Translations under genes and position numbers: made by a program | Assembly: GCA_910579745.1 (NCBI GenBank) | Contig: CAJTVH010000036.1 | Location: forward strand, 1-31,139 | Reading direction: 5' to 3' | DNA: 31,139 nucleotides | From: an uncultured Clostridia bacterium | Lineage (GTDB): Bacteria; Bacillota; Clostridia; Lachnospirales; CAG-274 | In this document: piece by piece, positions 1 through 7,901 of the stretch | How positions within the stretch are numbered: position 1 is the first letter of the stretch | Layout of the letters: every line of letters begins with the position of its first letter | Notes under the pieces: model-generated | Database searches by the model: none | What the model was told of the DNA's origin: nothing | The model's input: only the letters and a program-made list of their open reading frames with translations

Positions 1-77
1 GTTCAGCATTACATTCCCCAACTTGCATAAAAATAAGTTCTTGCCACTTTGAATAATCAACTAGGTTAAATGAATCA

Positions 78-383
78 ATGACTTTTTGCGATGGGGAATA
101 CGCCCTCTCAGACGTGTTTGAGGCTAAAAATCTGGGGCTTGTAAAAATATTGAGAAACGGTTTTAAAACTGAATTGTCTGGAAACAAAGAAATTTTCAAA
201 GGAAAAACAGATTTCACGGAGGAGGAAATCTCAAATAATATGAGCAATCTAAAATGGTATCTCTCCTCTGATGGAATAGTGTTTTTCTTTAATCCCAACA
301 CGATAATTCCTGACGTAAACGAAATACCCCAATTTGAGTACAGCTACACAGGAAACAAATCAATGTTTAAAATCCCTGTTTAA
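78..383 (+). pseudogene. C-terminal fragment of a DUF3298 (RsiV-like) protein
   Basis: The 101-residue product resembles the C-terminal part of DUF3298 domains, which occur in extracytoplasmic anti-sigma factors such as RsiV and in related secreted proteins. Visible hallmarks are an LSDVF segment near the start, matching the conserved leucine-aspartate-phenylalanine element, and a SSDGIVFFFNPNTIIP segment near the end, matching the usual 'dG-hydrophobic-F-x-NP' signature. The frame is closed by TAA at 54-56, just upstream of the first ATG, and there is no good ribosome site before that ATG. The family normally has a membrane or signal segment and more domain upstream, and none is visible, so I read it as a remnant. 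A minus-strand frame is also open over bases 1-150, so the coding assignment is not certain. Confidence 0.45.
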
Positions 384-399
384 AGTCAATAAAAAACAA

Positions 400-600
400 A
401 TAACATGAGTTCGATGAGAAATGCCAGCGAAATATAAGTTTCATACAAAAGTTTTTGTCTCCCTTTTTTCAAAAAACGAGTTAAATTTGAGTCAAAGCCT
501 TAAAGTTTTTCACGTTTAAAGATCATTTTGGAAAGTTTGAGACATTTTCGTGATAGAAAAACGCTCCATTAAACATAAATTCTTGTCGAACTCACGTTAT
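400..600. repeat. Imperfect inverted repeat, possible MITE or IS remnant
   Basis: The arm at 400-421 and the arm at 578-600 are near-complementary over about 23 bases, sharing a TGAGTTCGA core with about 5 mismatches. The inner ends of two 62-base arms (400-461 and 539-600) also match loosely at GTCTC. No open frame or transposase lies between them. The rest of the gene-free stretch 384-689 is AT-rich and holds nothing else I can name. It separates the DUF3298 remnant from the end of the M56 gene. Confidence 0.4.
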
Positions 601-689
601 GTTATATACAGTTCTTTCACTTCTTTCAAAAACTATTGTAATCACACCGTTTTGAGCGAAGTCTCTTATTATGCCAAAAACCCTTCAAA

Positions 690-2540
690 TTATCCTTTTA
701 TTAGTAAGTTCGGAAACCATATTCCATCTTTTTCATAAGGTTTTATCATTAATATTTTAAGCGTAGTCCCGTCCTCTTTAAACACAACTGTTACGTAACA
801 TTCCCCGTTTTCCACGTTTACACTGGTAGACACAGCCTCGTCAGAAATATTAAGTATATATAACGCCGCCTTGTCAGCGTTAAAAAGTTCATTGTAAACA
901 TCAAACCCGCTGTCTCTTGTGTTTTTAACATTTCTGTTTAAATCTTCCCCCATTCCGTTCAAGACGTAATCCATAGGGCTTCCGCTTATCCCGTCAGGAT
1001 ACGCCTTAAAAAAATCCTCTCCCGACGATATTGAATCCAAAAACTTAATTTTTTCCGATGTAACGACAAAACGGTTATCATCACTCTTAAAAGTCAGACT
1101 TTCCCGCCACACAAAAATATGGGGGTCAGAAACTACGGCGTAATAAAGTATTTCCGCCGAATTATCATCCGCGTATACAATTCTGTATCGGTTGCCCCCT
1201 TTCTCAAAAAATCCATTGTCCCAGCCAAAAGGCCATGGGCTCGACCAGCCAAAAGACGGATATTCCGTATCAAAATTAACAGACTCTTTCATATCCTCGA
1301 TACACTCGTCGGAAGCCATTGATATAATCTTCTTTCCGTCTCTTCCGCAAAAAGCTTCCGCCCACTCTTTTATGTTTCTTTCTCTCCACGCCTCGGCGCT
1401 TTCCTCTATAAAAACCGCTGAATCATCATCTTCGTTAGATGGAACAAAAACTTCTATAGTTCCATTCACCCCATTAAACGTATCGGAAATTTCCTCCGCC
1501 TCATTTTTCTCCTCAAAAGAGAAAGCTCCTATCGTTTCATTTTCCTTACTGAACATATCGGAGGCCTCCGCCGTTTTCTGCCCGTCTGTCAGACAAACAC
1601 AGCCGATTATTACGACTGTCATAATACCGAAAACACTAATCCATACTTTAGGTTTTTTAAAACTCAAAATATTTTTAATCCTTTTCCCGACAGAGGATTC
1701 CCCAAAAGCGAGGGGCCCAAGCGGCGCCCGCCCGCGGTTAGTCGCGAAAGAGAGCAAATACGTACTATAGTCTTTTATAACGCCGTTTCCCATTTGTGAA
1801 ATCACTTTCTCGTCACAGCTCATTTCCATATCCCTGTTCATATAAAAACACGCCGCCCAAATAAAAGGGTTAAACCAATATATGACAGTAAGCAAAGACG
1901 CTATAATCTTTATAATATTGTCATGTCTTTTTATGTGATATTTCTCGTGGCATAAAATGTAAGAAAGTTCCTCCTCACCTAAATGGAAAGGAATATAAAT
2001 TTTAGGTTTTATAATTCCCATGACAAAAGGAGTAGGTATGTTGTCGCACTCATAAATATTATCTTTATAAAGAACCGCCTGCCTTACAAGTCTCTTTGTA
2101 CGTAAGAATAAAAAAACCTCATATCCCAAAACAAATATTATTCCCATAATCCATATAATGGAAGCCCCGAATATTAAAATTTGCGTAGGATTCACACTGC
2201 CCTCAGCCTCGGCTAAAGGAAGCAGTGAGTTAACGGCGTCGTTTATCGGTTTTATTCCCGTATTAACAGCTGGTGTATGGGCAAACCCTATATTCAAAGG
2301 CACATATTCCTGTCCGCCAGCGGTGTTTATACCGTCAAAAAAACTTAAATTGAAAAAACTAAACACCCACGACACGGAAAAAGGAAATATAAGACGCAGC
2401 CCTGCAATACTCCATAAGGCGTATGAATACTTTTTGGGTAATTTGCTTATAAAAAGCCTAACCACCATAACTACCGCTATTACATAGGACGCCGTAACAC
2501 TCATATTTAAAACTTTTATAAAAATCTCGCTTAACCCCAT
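690..2540 (-). CDS. M56 family (BlaR1/MecR1-like) membrane metallopeptidase
   Basis: A 616-residue integral membrane zinc peptidase of the antirepressor type. In this family the protease senses a signal at the membrane and causes loss of the partner BlaI/MecI repressor. Hydrophobic segments lie near residues 10-30, 38-62, 120-146, 212-233 and 299-317. The zinc motif HEKYH is at 198-202, and the downstream acidic ligand region (MEMSCDE) is near 238-244. After the last membrane segment there is an acidic linker and a roughly 230-residue extracellular region. This region lacks the SxxK and KTG motifs of the penicillin-binding sensor domain of true BlaR1, so beta-lactam sensing cannot be assumed. 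The gene lies 12 bases after the BlaI-type gene, behind an AGGGAG ribosome site, so the two are very probably co-transcribed. Confidence 0.88.
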   Translation of the reverse strand: MGLSEIFIKVLNMSVTASYVIAVVMVVRLFISKLPKKYSYALWSIAGLRLIFPFSVSWVFSFFNLSFFDGINTAGGQEYVPLNIGFAHTPAVNTGIKPINDAVNSLLPLAEAEGSVNPTQILIFGASIIWIMGIIFVLGYEVFLFLRTKRLVRQAVLYKDNIYECDNIPTPFVMGIIKPKIYIPFHLGEEELSYILCHEKYHIKRHDNIIKIIASLLTVIYWFNPFIWAACFYMNRDMEMSCDEKVISQMGNGVIKDYSTYLLSFATNRGRAPLGPLAFGESSVGKRIKNILSFKKPKVWISVFGIMTVVIIGCVCLTDGQKTAEASDMFSKENETIGAFSFEEKNEAEEISDTFNGVNGTIEVFVPSNEDDDSAVFIEESAEAWRERNIKEWAEAFCGRDGKKIISMASDECIEDMKESVNFDTEYPSFGWSSPWPFGWDNGFFEKGGNRYRIVYADDNSAEILYYAVVSDPHIFVWRESLTFKSDDNRFVVTSEKIKFLDSISSGEDFFKAYPDGISGSPMDYVLNGMGEDLNRNVKNTRDSGFDVYNELFNADKAALYILNISDEAVSTSVNVENGECYVTVVFKEDGTTLKILMIKPYEKDGIWFPNLLIKG

Positions 2541-2552
2541 AATTTTCCCTCC

Positions 2553-2912
2553 TTACGCTTTATACTCGTCAATTAATTTTTTAAGCTTTTCAGCTTCCTC
2601 ATCCGTTATTTTTTTACCGCCTAAAAAAGCGGCGATAAGATGAGACAAAGAGCCGCCGAAAGTTCTCTCAACAAAATATTCCGTCTCGTCTGTCTGTGCC
2701 TTTTCTTTCGGAATTAAAACCGATATAACGGCGTTTTCATTAACTATATACCCTTTCTCGCACATCTTTTTTATAACTGTATACGTCGTCGATTTCTTCC
2801 ACCCAAGTTTTTCCCCGCAAAGTTTGACAACATCACCTGAGTTTATGGGCGCATTTTCCCAAATAATCGTCATAAATCTGTAATCACTGTCGCAAAGCCT
2901 TAAATAATCCAT
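2553..2912 (-). CDS. BlaI/MecI/CopY family transcriptional repressor
   Basis: A 119-residue winged-helix protein of the penicillinase-repressor family. These bind dyad operators as dimers and are inactivated through their M56 partner. The N-terminal half has the typical helix-turn-helix pattern, including SGDVVKLCGEKLGWKKSTTYTVIKKM with the conserved tryptophan and the KSTTYT recognition segment. The C-terminal helices (about 80-119) would form the dimer interface. The start is an ATG behind GGAGGG. It is the first gene of a two-gene operon with the M56 protease and probably represses it. A candidate sigma-A promoter lies about 100 bases upstream. The regulated targets outside this operon are unknown. 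Confidence 0.9.
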   Translation of the reverse strand: MDYLRLCDSDYRFMTIIWENAPINSGDVVKLCGEKLGWKKSTTYTVIKKMCEKGYIVNENAVISVLIPKEKAQTDETEYFVERTFGGSLSHLIAAFLGGKKITDEEAEKLKKLIDEYKA

Positions 2913-3009
2913 TTATAACCCTCCTTTCGTTTTTTTCAAATTTATTCGCTATAGTACAGCGCCAGATTTTTATAGCCGCTTTAGGTCTATTAATATAAAC
3001 CACAATTTA

Positions 3010-3038
3010 AGTCTATAACAATCGACCTCATTTGTCAA
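3010..3038 (-). promoter_or_regulatory. Sigma-A promoter of the BlaI/M56 operon
   Basis: On the minus strand TTGACA (3033-3038) is followed after 17 bases by TAGACT (3010-3015). A short perfect palindrome ACTATAGT at 3047-3054, just upstream, could be part of an operator. The stretch 3031-3052 also resembles one arm of the inverted-repeat family seen at 4737-4814 and 22014-22114. Confidence 0.55.
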
Positions 3039-3117
3039 GTGTTTTGACTATAGTTTTCATATACACTCTAATTTATTTTCTAAAATCCGCCGCCCGCACC
3101 GCCGTTCACTCATAAAA

Positions 3118-3148
3118 AAAGAACAGTTCCTTAATTGAACTGTTCTTT
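3118..3148 (-). terminator. Intrinsic terminator after dnaJ
   Basis: Twelve-base perfect arms (3118-3129 and 3137-3148) enclose a 7-base loop. In the minus direction the stem is followed by a run of T residues. It lies 33 bases past the dnaJ stop codon. Confidence 0.85.
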
Positions 3149-3181
3149 GAGTAAACTAATTTTACAAGTTTGCCCGCCATA

Positions 3182-4333
3182 TCACTCATTAAAAAAATCT
3201 TTTACCTTCTCGCCGAAAGTCTTGCTTTTTTTCTCCGTCGTTCCGTCACCGGAAAACTCGCGTAAAAGCTCTTTCTGCCTGTCCGTAAGCTTCGTCGGAA
3301 TCTTAACCTTAAAAGTAACTATTTGGTCGCCTCTGTACTTGTCATTTCTCACGTTATAAGCGCCCCTGCCCTTTAACACAGCCGTATCATTAGGCTGCGT
3401 ACCTGGTTTAAGAGTATATTTTTCCTCTCCGTCAATAGTCTTTATGGTGAGCTCGTCGCCGAGCGCGGCCTGAACAAAAGAAATAGGCACGTCAATGAAT
3501 ATGTTGTTTTCCTTTCTTACAAACTCCTTATGAGGAGTCACATATATATTTACATATAAATCACCGCTGGCTCCGCCTTTGTCTCCGGCTTCCCCAAAAC
3601 CGCTTTTTCTTATGCTCTGACCATTGTCAATTCCCTTTGGAATCGATATTTTAACATTTTTATTTTTTCTGACTTTTCCTTTTCCCCTGCATGAAGGGCA
3701 TGGCTCCTTTATAATTTTACCCTCTCCATGACACGCCGAACAAGGTCTTGTACTTCTCATCGTACCGAACATAGTCTGCTGTACGACACTTTCCTGCCCC
3801 GAGCCTCCGCACTTTTTACAGTTCTCAGCGACAGTACCAGGCTTCGCTCCCGTACCTTTGCATGTGTCACAGCTTTCCGTTACATTTAAAGATATTTCTT
3901 TCTCTGTGCCGAACATAGCCTCCTCAAAAGAAATACGGATATTTGTCTGAACGTCGGCTCCTCTTTTCGGTCCGTTTTTACGCCTTCCGCTTCCGCCGAA
4001 AATATCGCCGAATCCGCTTCCGCCGAAAAAGCTCTCAAAAATGTCACCCATGTCCATACCGCCGGAAAATCCTCCGAAGCCGCCGGCGCCTCCGCCTCCG
4101 CCGTTCTCAAAAGCGGAATGTCCGTATCTGTCATACGCCGCTCTCTTGTCCTTGTCGCTTAAAACCTCATAGGCCTCTCCCGCTTCTTTAAACTTCGCTT
4201 CCGCCTCTTTATTATTTGGATTGGCGTCAGGATGATACTTTTTAGCGAGCTTTCTGTACGCTTTTTTAATATCTGAATCCCCCGCGTTTTTATCAACGCC
4301 TAAAACCTCATAGTAATCTCGTTTACCTGCCAA
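3182..4333 (-). CDS. dnaJ: Chaperone DnaJ (Hsp40)
   Basis: Co-chaperone that delivers substrates to DnaK and stimulates its ATPase. Domain order is complete: an N-terminal J domain with the HPD motif (YHPDANP), a Gly/Phe-rich linker, four CxxCxGxG zinc repeats (CDTCKGTG, CKKCGGSG, CSACHGEG, CPSCRGKG) and the C-terminal substrate-binding domains. I chose the TTG at 4331-4333. It starts directly before the J domain (LAGKRDYYEVLG) and is preceded by AAGGCGGTGA, a 9/10 match to an ideal ribosome site, at proper spacing. The product is then 383 residues, normal for the family. An in-frame ATG 72 bases upstream would add 24 non-homologous residues. It is the last gene of the hrcA locus and is separated from dnaK by 542 bases filled with repeats. 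Confidence 0.96.
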   Translation of the reverse strand: MAGKRDYYEVLGVDKNAGDSDIKKAYRKLAKKYHPDANPNNKEAEAKFKEAGEAYEVLSDKDKRAAYDRYGHSAFENGGGGGAGGFGGFSGGMDMGDIFESFFGGSGFGDIFGGSGRRKNGPKRGADVQTNIRISFEEAMFGTEKEISLNVTESCDTCKGTGAKPGTVAENCKKCGGSGQESVVQQTMFGTMRSTRPCSACHGEGKIIKEPCPSCRGKGKVRKNKNVKISIPKGIDNGQSIRKSGFGEAGDKGGASGDLYVNIYVTPHKEFVRKENNIFIDVPISFVQAALGDELTIKTIDGEEKYTLKPGTQPNDTAVLKGRGAYNVRNDKYRGDQIVTFKVKIPTKLTDRQKELLREFSGDGTTEKKSKTFGEKVKDFFNE

Positions 4334-4412
4334 ACAACTCACCGCCTTATAGCAATTCGCAAAATTTTTATAGCCAAACAATAAAATAATTTCCCTATAT
4401 ATCAAGTTTTAC

Positions 4413-4577
4413 TAGGGCGTATCTAAAAACTATCATAATCTATCAGTTATATAAGCGAAATATCCAAAAAATTATTAAAAAATAAATCAAAACGGTTTAA
4501 TTAAACAGAAAAGCCCTTATGTTTCGTTTTATTTTTTATAATTTTTCGCGCGTATTTTTGTTTTCAGATACTCTCTA
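4413..4577 (+). repeat. 165-bp MITE-like hairpin repeat, copy A
   Basis: First of three gap-free 165-base copies (others at 6843-7007 and 21097-21261). Each begins and ends with TA and carries imperfect terminal inverted repeats built on GTATCTGAAAAC / GTTTTCAGATAC. The interior is also self-complementary (a GCGAAA...AAAAAATTATT arm pairs with an AATTTTTCGCGC arm), so the whole element can fold into one long hairpin with an apex near its middle. There is no coding capacity. This copy lies between dnaK and dnaJ. Confidence 0.85.
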
Positions 4578-4736
4578 AAGCCCGGCTGTTCATTATTTTA
4601 TTGTTTCGCTATAAATTAAACAAAAATTTCGGAAGCCTCGCCTCCAGACCTCCAAAAGCTTTTTCGCCTATATTATTCCCTTAAAAATCCGCTAAGTTTT
4701 CCATAAACGCTCCTCACGCTTAATCCACCTTTTAGC

Positions 4737-4814
4737 TTATAGTCAATGAGTTTAAAAATAAACAAGTTCCGGGTGAAAAATCCTTTCCCCCTTTTCCAGC
4801 CTCATTGACTATAA
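4737..4814. repeat. Inverted-repeat element, family 2, copy 1
   Basis: Perfect 14-base arms (4737-4750 and 4801-4814), each containing TATAGTCAATGAG or its complement, enclose a 50-base loop. The loop holds TTAAAAATAA next to the left arm and a CCCCCTTTTCC tract near the right arm. The same loop features recur in the element at 22014-22114, whose arm sequence differs. It is non-coding. Confidence 0.65.
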
Positions 4815-4824
4815 TTTGAGATTC

Positions 4825-4857
4825 CTCCGCTTCTTTTAATAAAGAAGCGGAGTTTTT
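4825..4857. terminator. Hairpin after dnaK, probable terminator
   Basis: Twelve-base perfect arms (4825-4836 and 4841-4852) with a TAAT loop lie just past the dnaK stop. The run of five T residues is on the plus-strand side (4853-4857). In the dnaK direction the stem is strong but lacks a good U-tract, so read-through into dnaJ is plausible. Confidence 0.6.
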
Positions 4858-4875
4858 CATAGAATAAGGGAAATT

Positions 4876-6723
4876 TTACATATCAATTACATCATCGTTT
4901 CCGCCGCCGGCGTTTTGGTCTCCTCCCATATTCATATTAGGGTCAGCCTGAGCGCCCGCCTGCTGATACAATCTCGTGGTAAAATCATTCACAACCTTTG
5001 AGAGAGCCTCTGTAGCTGTCTTCAGGGTTGAGACGTCGCTTTCTGACATTGTGTCGGAATTCATACCCTCTGTAACTTTTTTAAGGTTCTCAACCTCTCC
5101 CTGAATTTTGTTCTTATCCTCGTCGGTGATTTTATCTTTGAGATTTTCGTCATCCAATAATTTCTCCGTCTGGAAAATTAAACTGTCCGCCTCGTTTTTA
5201 ACGTCTATAGCCTCTTTTCGTTTTTTGTCCTGCTCAGCGTATTGTTCCGCCTCTTTAACGGCTCTGTCTATTTCCTCGTCGCTTAAATTGGTGCTTGACG
5301 TAATGGTAATGTTCTGTTCTTTGCCTGTACCTAAATCTTTCGCGGATACTTTTGTGATACCGTTGGCGTCGATGTCGAAAGAAACCTCTATCTGCGGTAT
5401 TCCTCTAGGAGCTGGAGCGATTCCGTCAAGTCTGAATTGTCCCAAAGACTTGTTGTCTTTAGCTAAAGGTCTCTCTCCCTGTACGATATTTATATCAACC
5501 GCTGTCTGATTGTCAGCGTAAGTTGAGAAAATCTGTTTTTTATTAGTCGGTATAGTTGTGTTTCTTGGAATAAGGACGGTTGAAACCCCTCCGGCTGTTT
5601 CAATGCCGAGAGAAAGAGGAGTAACGTCAAGGAGAAGAATACTTCCCGCTCCCTCGTCTCCGGCAAGCTTTCCGCCCTGAATAGAAGCTCCTAAAGCCAC
5701 GCACTCGTCAGGATTTATTCCCTTAAAAGGTTCTTTTCCCGTAATTTTAGCCACCTCGTCCTGAACCGCCGGTATTCTTGTGGAACCGCCGACAAGGAGA
5801 ACCTTGTCAAGCTCGGAAGCGGAAAGATCAGCGTCCGACAAAGCTGTTTTAACAGGTCCTAAAGTAGCCTCCACAAGGTCGTGAGTAAGCTCGTCAAACT
5901 TCGCTCTTGATATAGTAACGTCAAGATGTTTGGGGCCGTCCTGATTCATCGTGATAAAAGGCAGATTAACGTTAGTCGTCGTTGTTGTGGAAAGTTCTTT
6001 TTTCGCTTTCTCAGCGGCTTCTTTAAGACGCTGCATAGCCATTTTGTCAGTGCTTAAATCCATATTCTCGGCTTTTTTAAATTCTGAGACAAGATAATCA
6101 ATAATTCTCTGGTCAAAATCGTCGCCGCCTAAGTGGTTGTTTCCGCTTGTCGCTAAAACCTCGATAACGCCGTCGCCTATCTCTATTATCGAAACGTCAA
6201 AAGTACCTCCGCCCAAGTCGTAAACCATAATCTTCTGCTCTTTCTCGTTGTCAAGACCATATGCCAAAGCGGCGGCTGTAGGCTCGTTAATAATACGCTT
6301 TACATCAAGTCCAGCGATTTTTCCGGCGTCTTTCGTCGCCTGTCTCTGGCTGTCCGTAAAATAAGCCGGAACGGTTATAACCGCCTCTTTAACGTCCTCG
6401 CCTATATAGCTCTCGGCGTCTTTTTTAAGCTTTTGTAAAATCATCGCCGAAACTTCCTGAGGAGAGTATTTTTTGTCGTCGTAAGCGAATTTATAGTCTG
6501 AACCCATATGGCGTTTGATAGAAATAACAGTACCGTCAACGTTTGTTACCGCCTGGCGTTTCGCCGTCTCTCCCACGAGTCTCTCGCCGGTCTTTGTGAA
6601 ACCCACTACAGACGGTGTCGTTCTCATACCCTCGCTGTTGGCTATAACAACAGGCTGACCGCCTTCCATAACAGCTACGCAAGAATTTGTGGTACCTAAG
6701 TCAATGCCAATAATTTTTCCCAT
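4876..6723 (-). CDS. dnaK: Chaperone protein DnaK (Hsp70)
   Basis: ATP-dependent Hsp70 chaperone that works with DnaJ and GrpE in cytosolic protein folding. The 615-residue product is of normal length for a Gram-positive DnaK. The nucleotide-binding domain has the IGIDLGTTNSCVAV phosphate-1 motif at the N-terminus and the DLGGGTFDVSI phosphate-2 motif. The linker and substrate-binding domain begin around DVTPLSLGIET. The helical lid follows, ending in a Gly/Asn-rich tail with terminal DDVIDM. The ATG has a GGGAGG ribosome site. Third gene of the hrcA-grpE-dnaK-dnaJ order, but set apart from grpE by 571 bases and from dnaJ by 542 bases. Both gaps contain the same 165-bp repeat in direct orientation. 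No second CIRCE lies in front of it. Confidence 0.98.
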   Translation of the reverse strand: MGKIIGIDLGTTNSCVAVMEGGQPVVIANSEGMRTTPSVVGFTKTGERLVGETAKRQAVTNVDGTVISIKRHMGSDYKFAYDDKKYSPQEVSAMILQKLKKDAESYIGEDVKEAVITVPAYFTDSQRQATKDAGKIAGLDVKRIINEPTAAALAYGLDNEKEQKIMVYDLGGGTFDVSIIEIGDGVIEVLATSGNNHLGGDDFDQRIIDYLVSEFKKAENMDLSTDKMAMQRLKEAAEKAKKELSTTTTTNVNLPFITMNQDGPKHLDVTISRAKFDELTHDLVEATLGPVKTALSDADLSASELDKVLLVGGSTRIPAVQDEVAKITGKEPFKGINPDECVALGASIQGGKLAGDEGAGSILLLDVTPLSLGIETAGGVSTVLIPRNTTIPTNKKQIFSTYADNQTAVDINIVQGERPLAKDNKSLGQFRLDGIAPAPRGIPQIEVSFDIDANGITKVSAKDLGTGKEQNITITSSTNLSDEEIDRAVKEAEQYAEQDKKRKEAIDVKNEADSLIFQTEKLLDDENLKDKITDEDKNKIQGEVENLKKVTEGMNSDTMSESDVSTLKTATEALSKVVNDFTTRLYQQAGAQADPNMNMGGDQNAGGGNDDVIDM

Positions 6724-6759
6724 TATTATTTCCTCCCAAAAAATAAAATAATATAAATA

Positions 6760-6788
6760 ATAATATATTTAGATTTTACGTTTAACAA
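6760..6788 (-). promoter_or_regulatory. Candidate dnaK-proximal promoter
   Basis: On the minus strand TTGTTA (6783-6788) and TATTAT (6760-6765) are 17 bases apart, 37 bases ahead of the dnaK start. The region is very AT-rich, so chance matches are likely. An internal promoter would make sense given the long insertion between grpE and dnaK. Confidence 0.3.
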
Positions 6789-6842
6789 TATTTGTCTTTT
6801 ATATAATAACCAGTTTCAGCAATTAATAAAAAAGTATTTTAC

Positions 6843-7007
6843 TAGGGCGTATCTGAAAACTATCATAAGCTATCAGTTATATACGCGAAATATCCAAAAA
6901 ATTATTAAAAAATGAACGAAAACGGTTCAATTAAACAGAAAAGCCCTTCTGCTTCGTTTTATTTTTTATAATTTTTCGCGCGTATTTTAGTTTTCAGACA
7001 CGCTCTA
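6843..7007 (+). repeat. 165-bp MITE-like hairpin repeat, copy B
   Basis: Same length and orientation as copies A and C, and gap-free against them, differing at a minority of positions. The termini are especially clear here: TAGGGCGTATCTGAAAAC on the left, and on the right the complement of TAGAGCGTGTCTGAAAAC, giving 18-base terminal inverted repeats with two mismatches and TA at both ends. Together with copy A it forms direct repeats bracketing dnaK. Confidence 0.87.
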
Positions 7008-7294
7008 AAAATTTCTCAAATCTTTTCTCAATTCTCTTTTCGCTCTCGGCGTTTCATCTTAAAAACGCCTCAGGCTGTTGAAGAACACAAAATAAACTCA
7101 AAGTTTGAATTTTAAAAAGTTATGTCTCTCAAAAGCGCGGCAGGCTCTAATCCGCAAAACGGGCTTTGCCCGTTTGAGGAAAACGGAAAGTTTCAAATAT
7201 TTTTTCAAAAATCCGCTGGAACTTATCCGTTTATTCCTCTGTTAAACACGTGTGCTTCACAAGCGTTTCGGTTTCATCGACACGCAATATAGTT
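7008..7294. other. Gene-free gap between repeat copy B and grpE
   Basis: No open frame with family resemblance is seen. A short perfect hairpin (AAACGGGC / GCCCGTTT, 7157-7175) is present but has no T-run on either side, so it is not a convincing terminator. It may act on the grpE-dnaK transcript. Confidence 0.4.
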
Positions 7295-7867
7295 TTAATT
7301 AGCTACCTGAACCATGCTCGGCCTTATCACCTTATCCCTGCAAATATAACCTTTCTGCAAAACGGCGCATATCTCATTTTCCCCAAAATTCTCATCCTCT
7401 ATATGCGTTACGGCGTTATGAAAATTCGGGTCGAATTTCTTCCCCTCAGCCTCAATTTCCTTAACGCCAAGAGAACCTAAAATCTCTGTAAACTGTTTTA
7501 AAACCATCTCAATACCTTTATAAAGACCGCTTTCCTTTTCCTCCTCCGAAACGGCTAAAACGGCTCTCTCAAAATTATCCACAACAGGAATGAGTTTAAG
7601 AGCGGAATCTCTTACCCCGTCGTCATACATACTCGCCTTTTCTTTTGTTGTGCGTTTTCTGAAATTATCGAATTCGGCTAAAGTCCTCTGATACCTGTCT
7701 AAATAATCGGCGGCTTTTTTCTCAAGCTCGGCTTTCTCGTCAATAACCTCAGAAGCTTTTTCCTCGCGTGATGAATCGTCTTCCTCTTGAATATTGTTTT
7801 CCTCGCCCGAAATCTCTTCCTCCTCGTTTATTAAATCCTCGTTAAGTTCTTTGTCGTTTTCTTTCAT
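7295..7867 (-). CDS. grpE: Nucleotide exchange factor GrpE
   Basis: Exchanges ADP for ATP on DnaK and thereby sets the chaperone cycle rate. The 190-residue product has the usual architecture: a highly acidic, probably disordered first 45 residues, a long coiled-coil helix (about 45-100), then the compact beta domain with the family signature around FDPNFHNAVTHIED and the C-terminal GYICRDKVIRPSMVQV. It lies 34 bases after hrcA, so both should share the CIRCE-controlled transcript. Its length and motifs leave little doubt about identity. Confidence 0.96.
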   Translation of the reverse strand: MKENDKELNEDLINEEEEISGEENNIQEEDDSSREEKASEVIDEKAELEKKAADYLDRYQRTLAEFDNFRKRTTKEKASMYDDGVRDSALKLIPVVDNFERAVLAVSEEEKESGLYKGIEMVLKQFTEILGSLGVKEIEAEGKKFDPNFHNAVTHIEDENFGENEICAVLQKGYICRDKVIRPSMVQVAN

Positions 7868-7901
7868 CTATCTAAACGTCTCCTTTCCGTAAATAAACCT
7901 T

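Noticed and set aside
1..150. Open minus-strand frame without a start codon at the window's left edge
   Set aside because: It overlaps the plus-strand DUF3298-like frame, which has a recognisable family pattern; with no start or stop visible, the minus reading cannot be supported as a gene.
1192..1770. 192-codon plus-strand frame antisense to the M56 gene
   Set aside because: Serine/proline-rich shadow of a well-supported gene with no ribosome site or family resemblance.
4334..4405. 24-residue N-terminal extension of DnaJ from an upstream ATG
   Set aside because: Not homologous to DnaJ and without a ribosome site; the TTG at 4331-4333 has a near-ideal site and gives the normal length.
4413..7007. 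dnaK between two direct repeats as a composite transposon
   Set aside because: There is no transposase, the repeats are small non-coding hairpins, and dnaK sits in its ancestral gene order.
7157..7175. Hairpin between grpE and dnaK as a terminator
   Set aside because: Perfect 8-base stem but no T-run on either strand.
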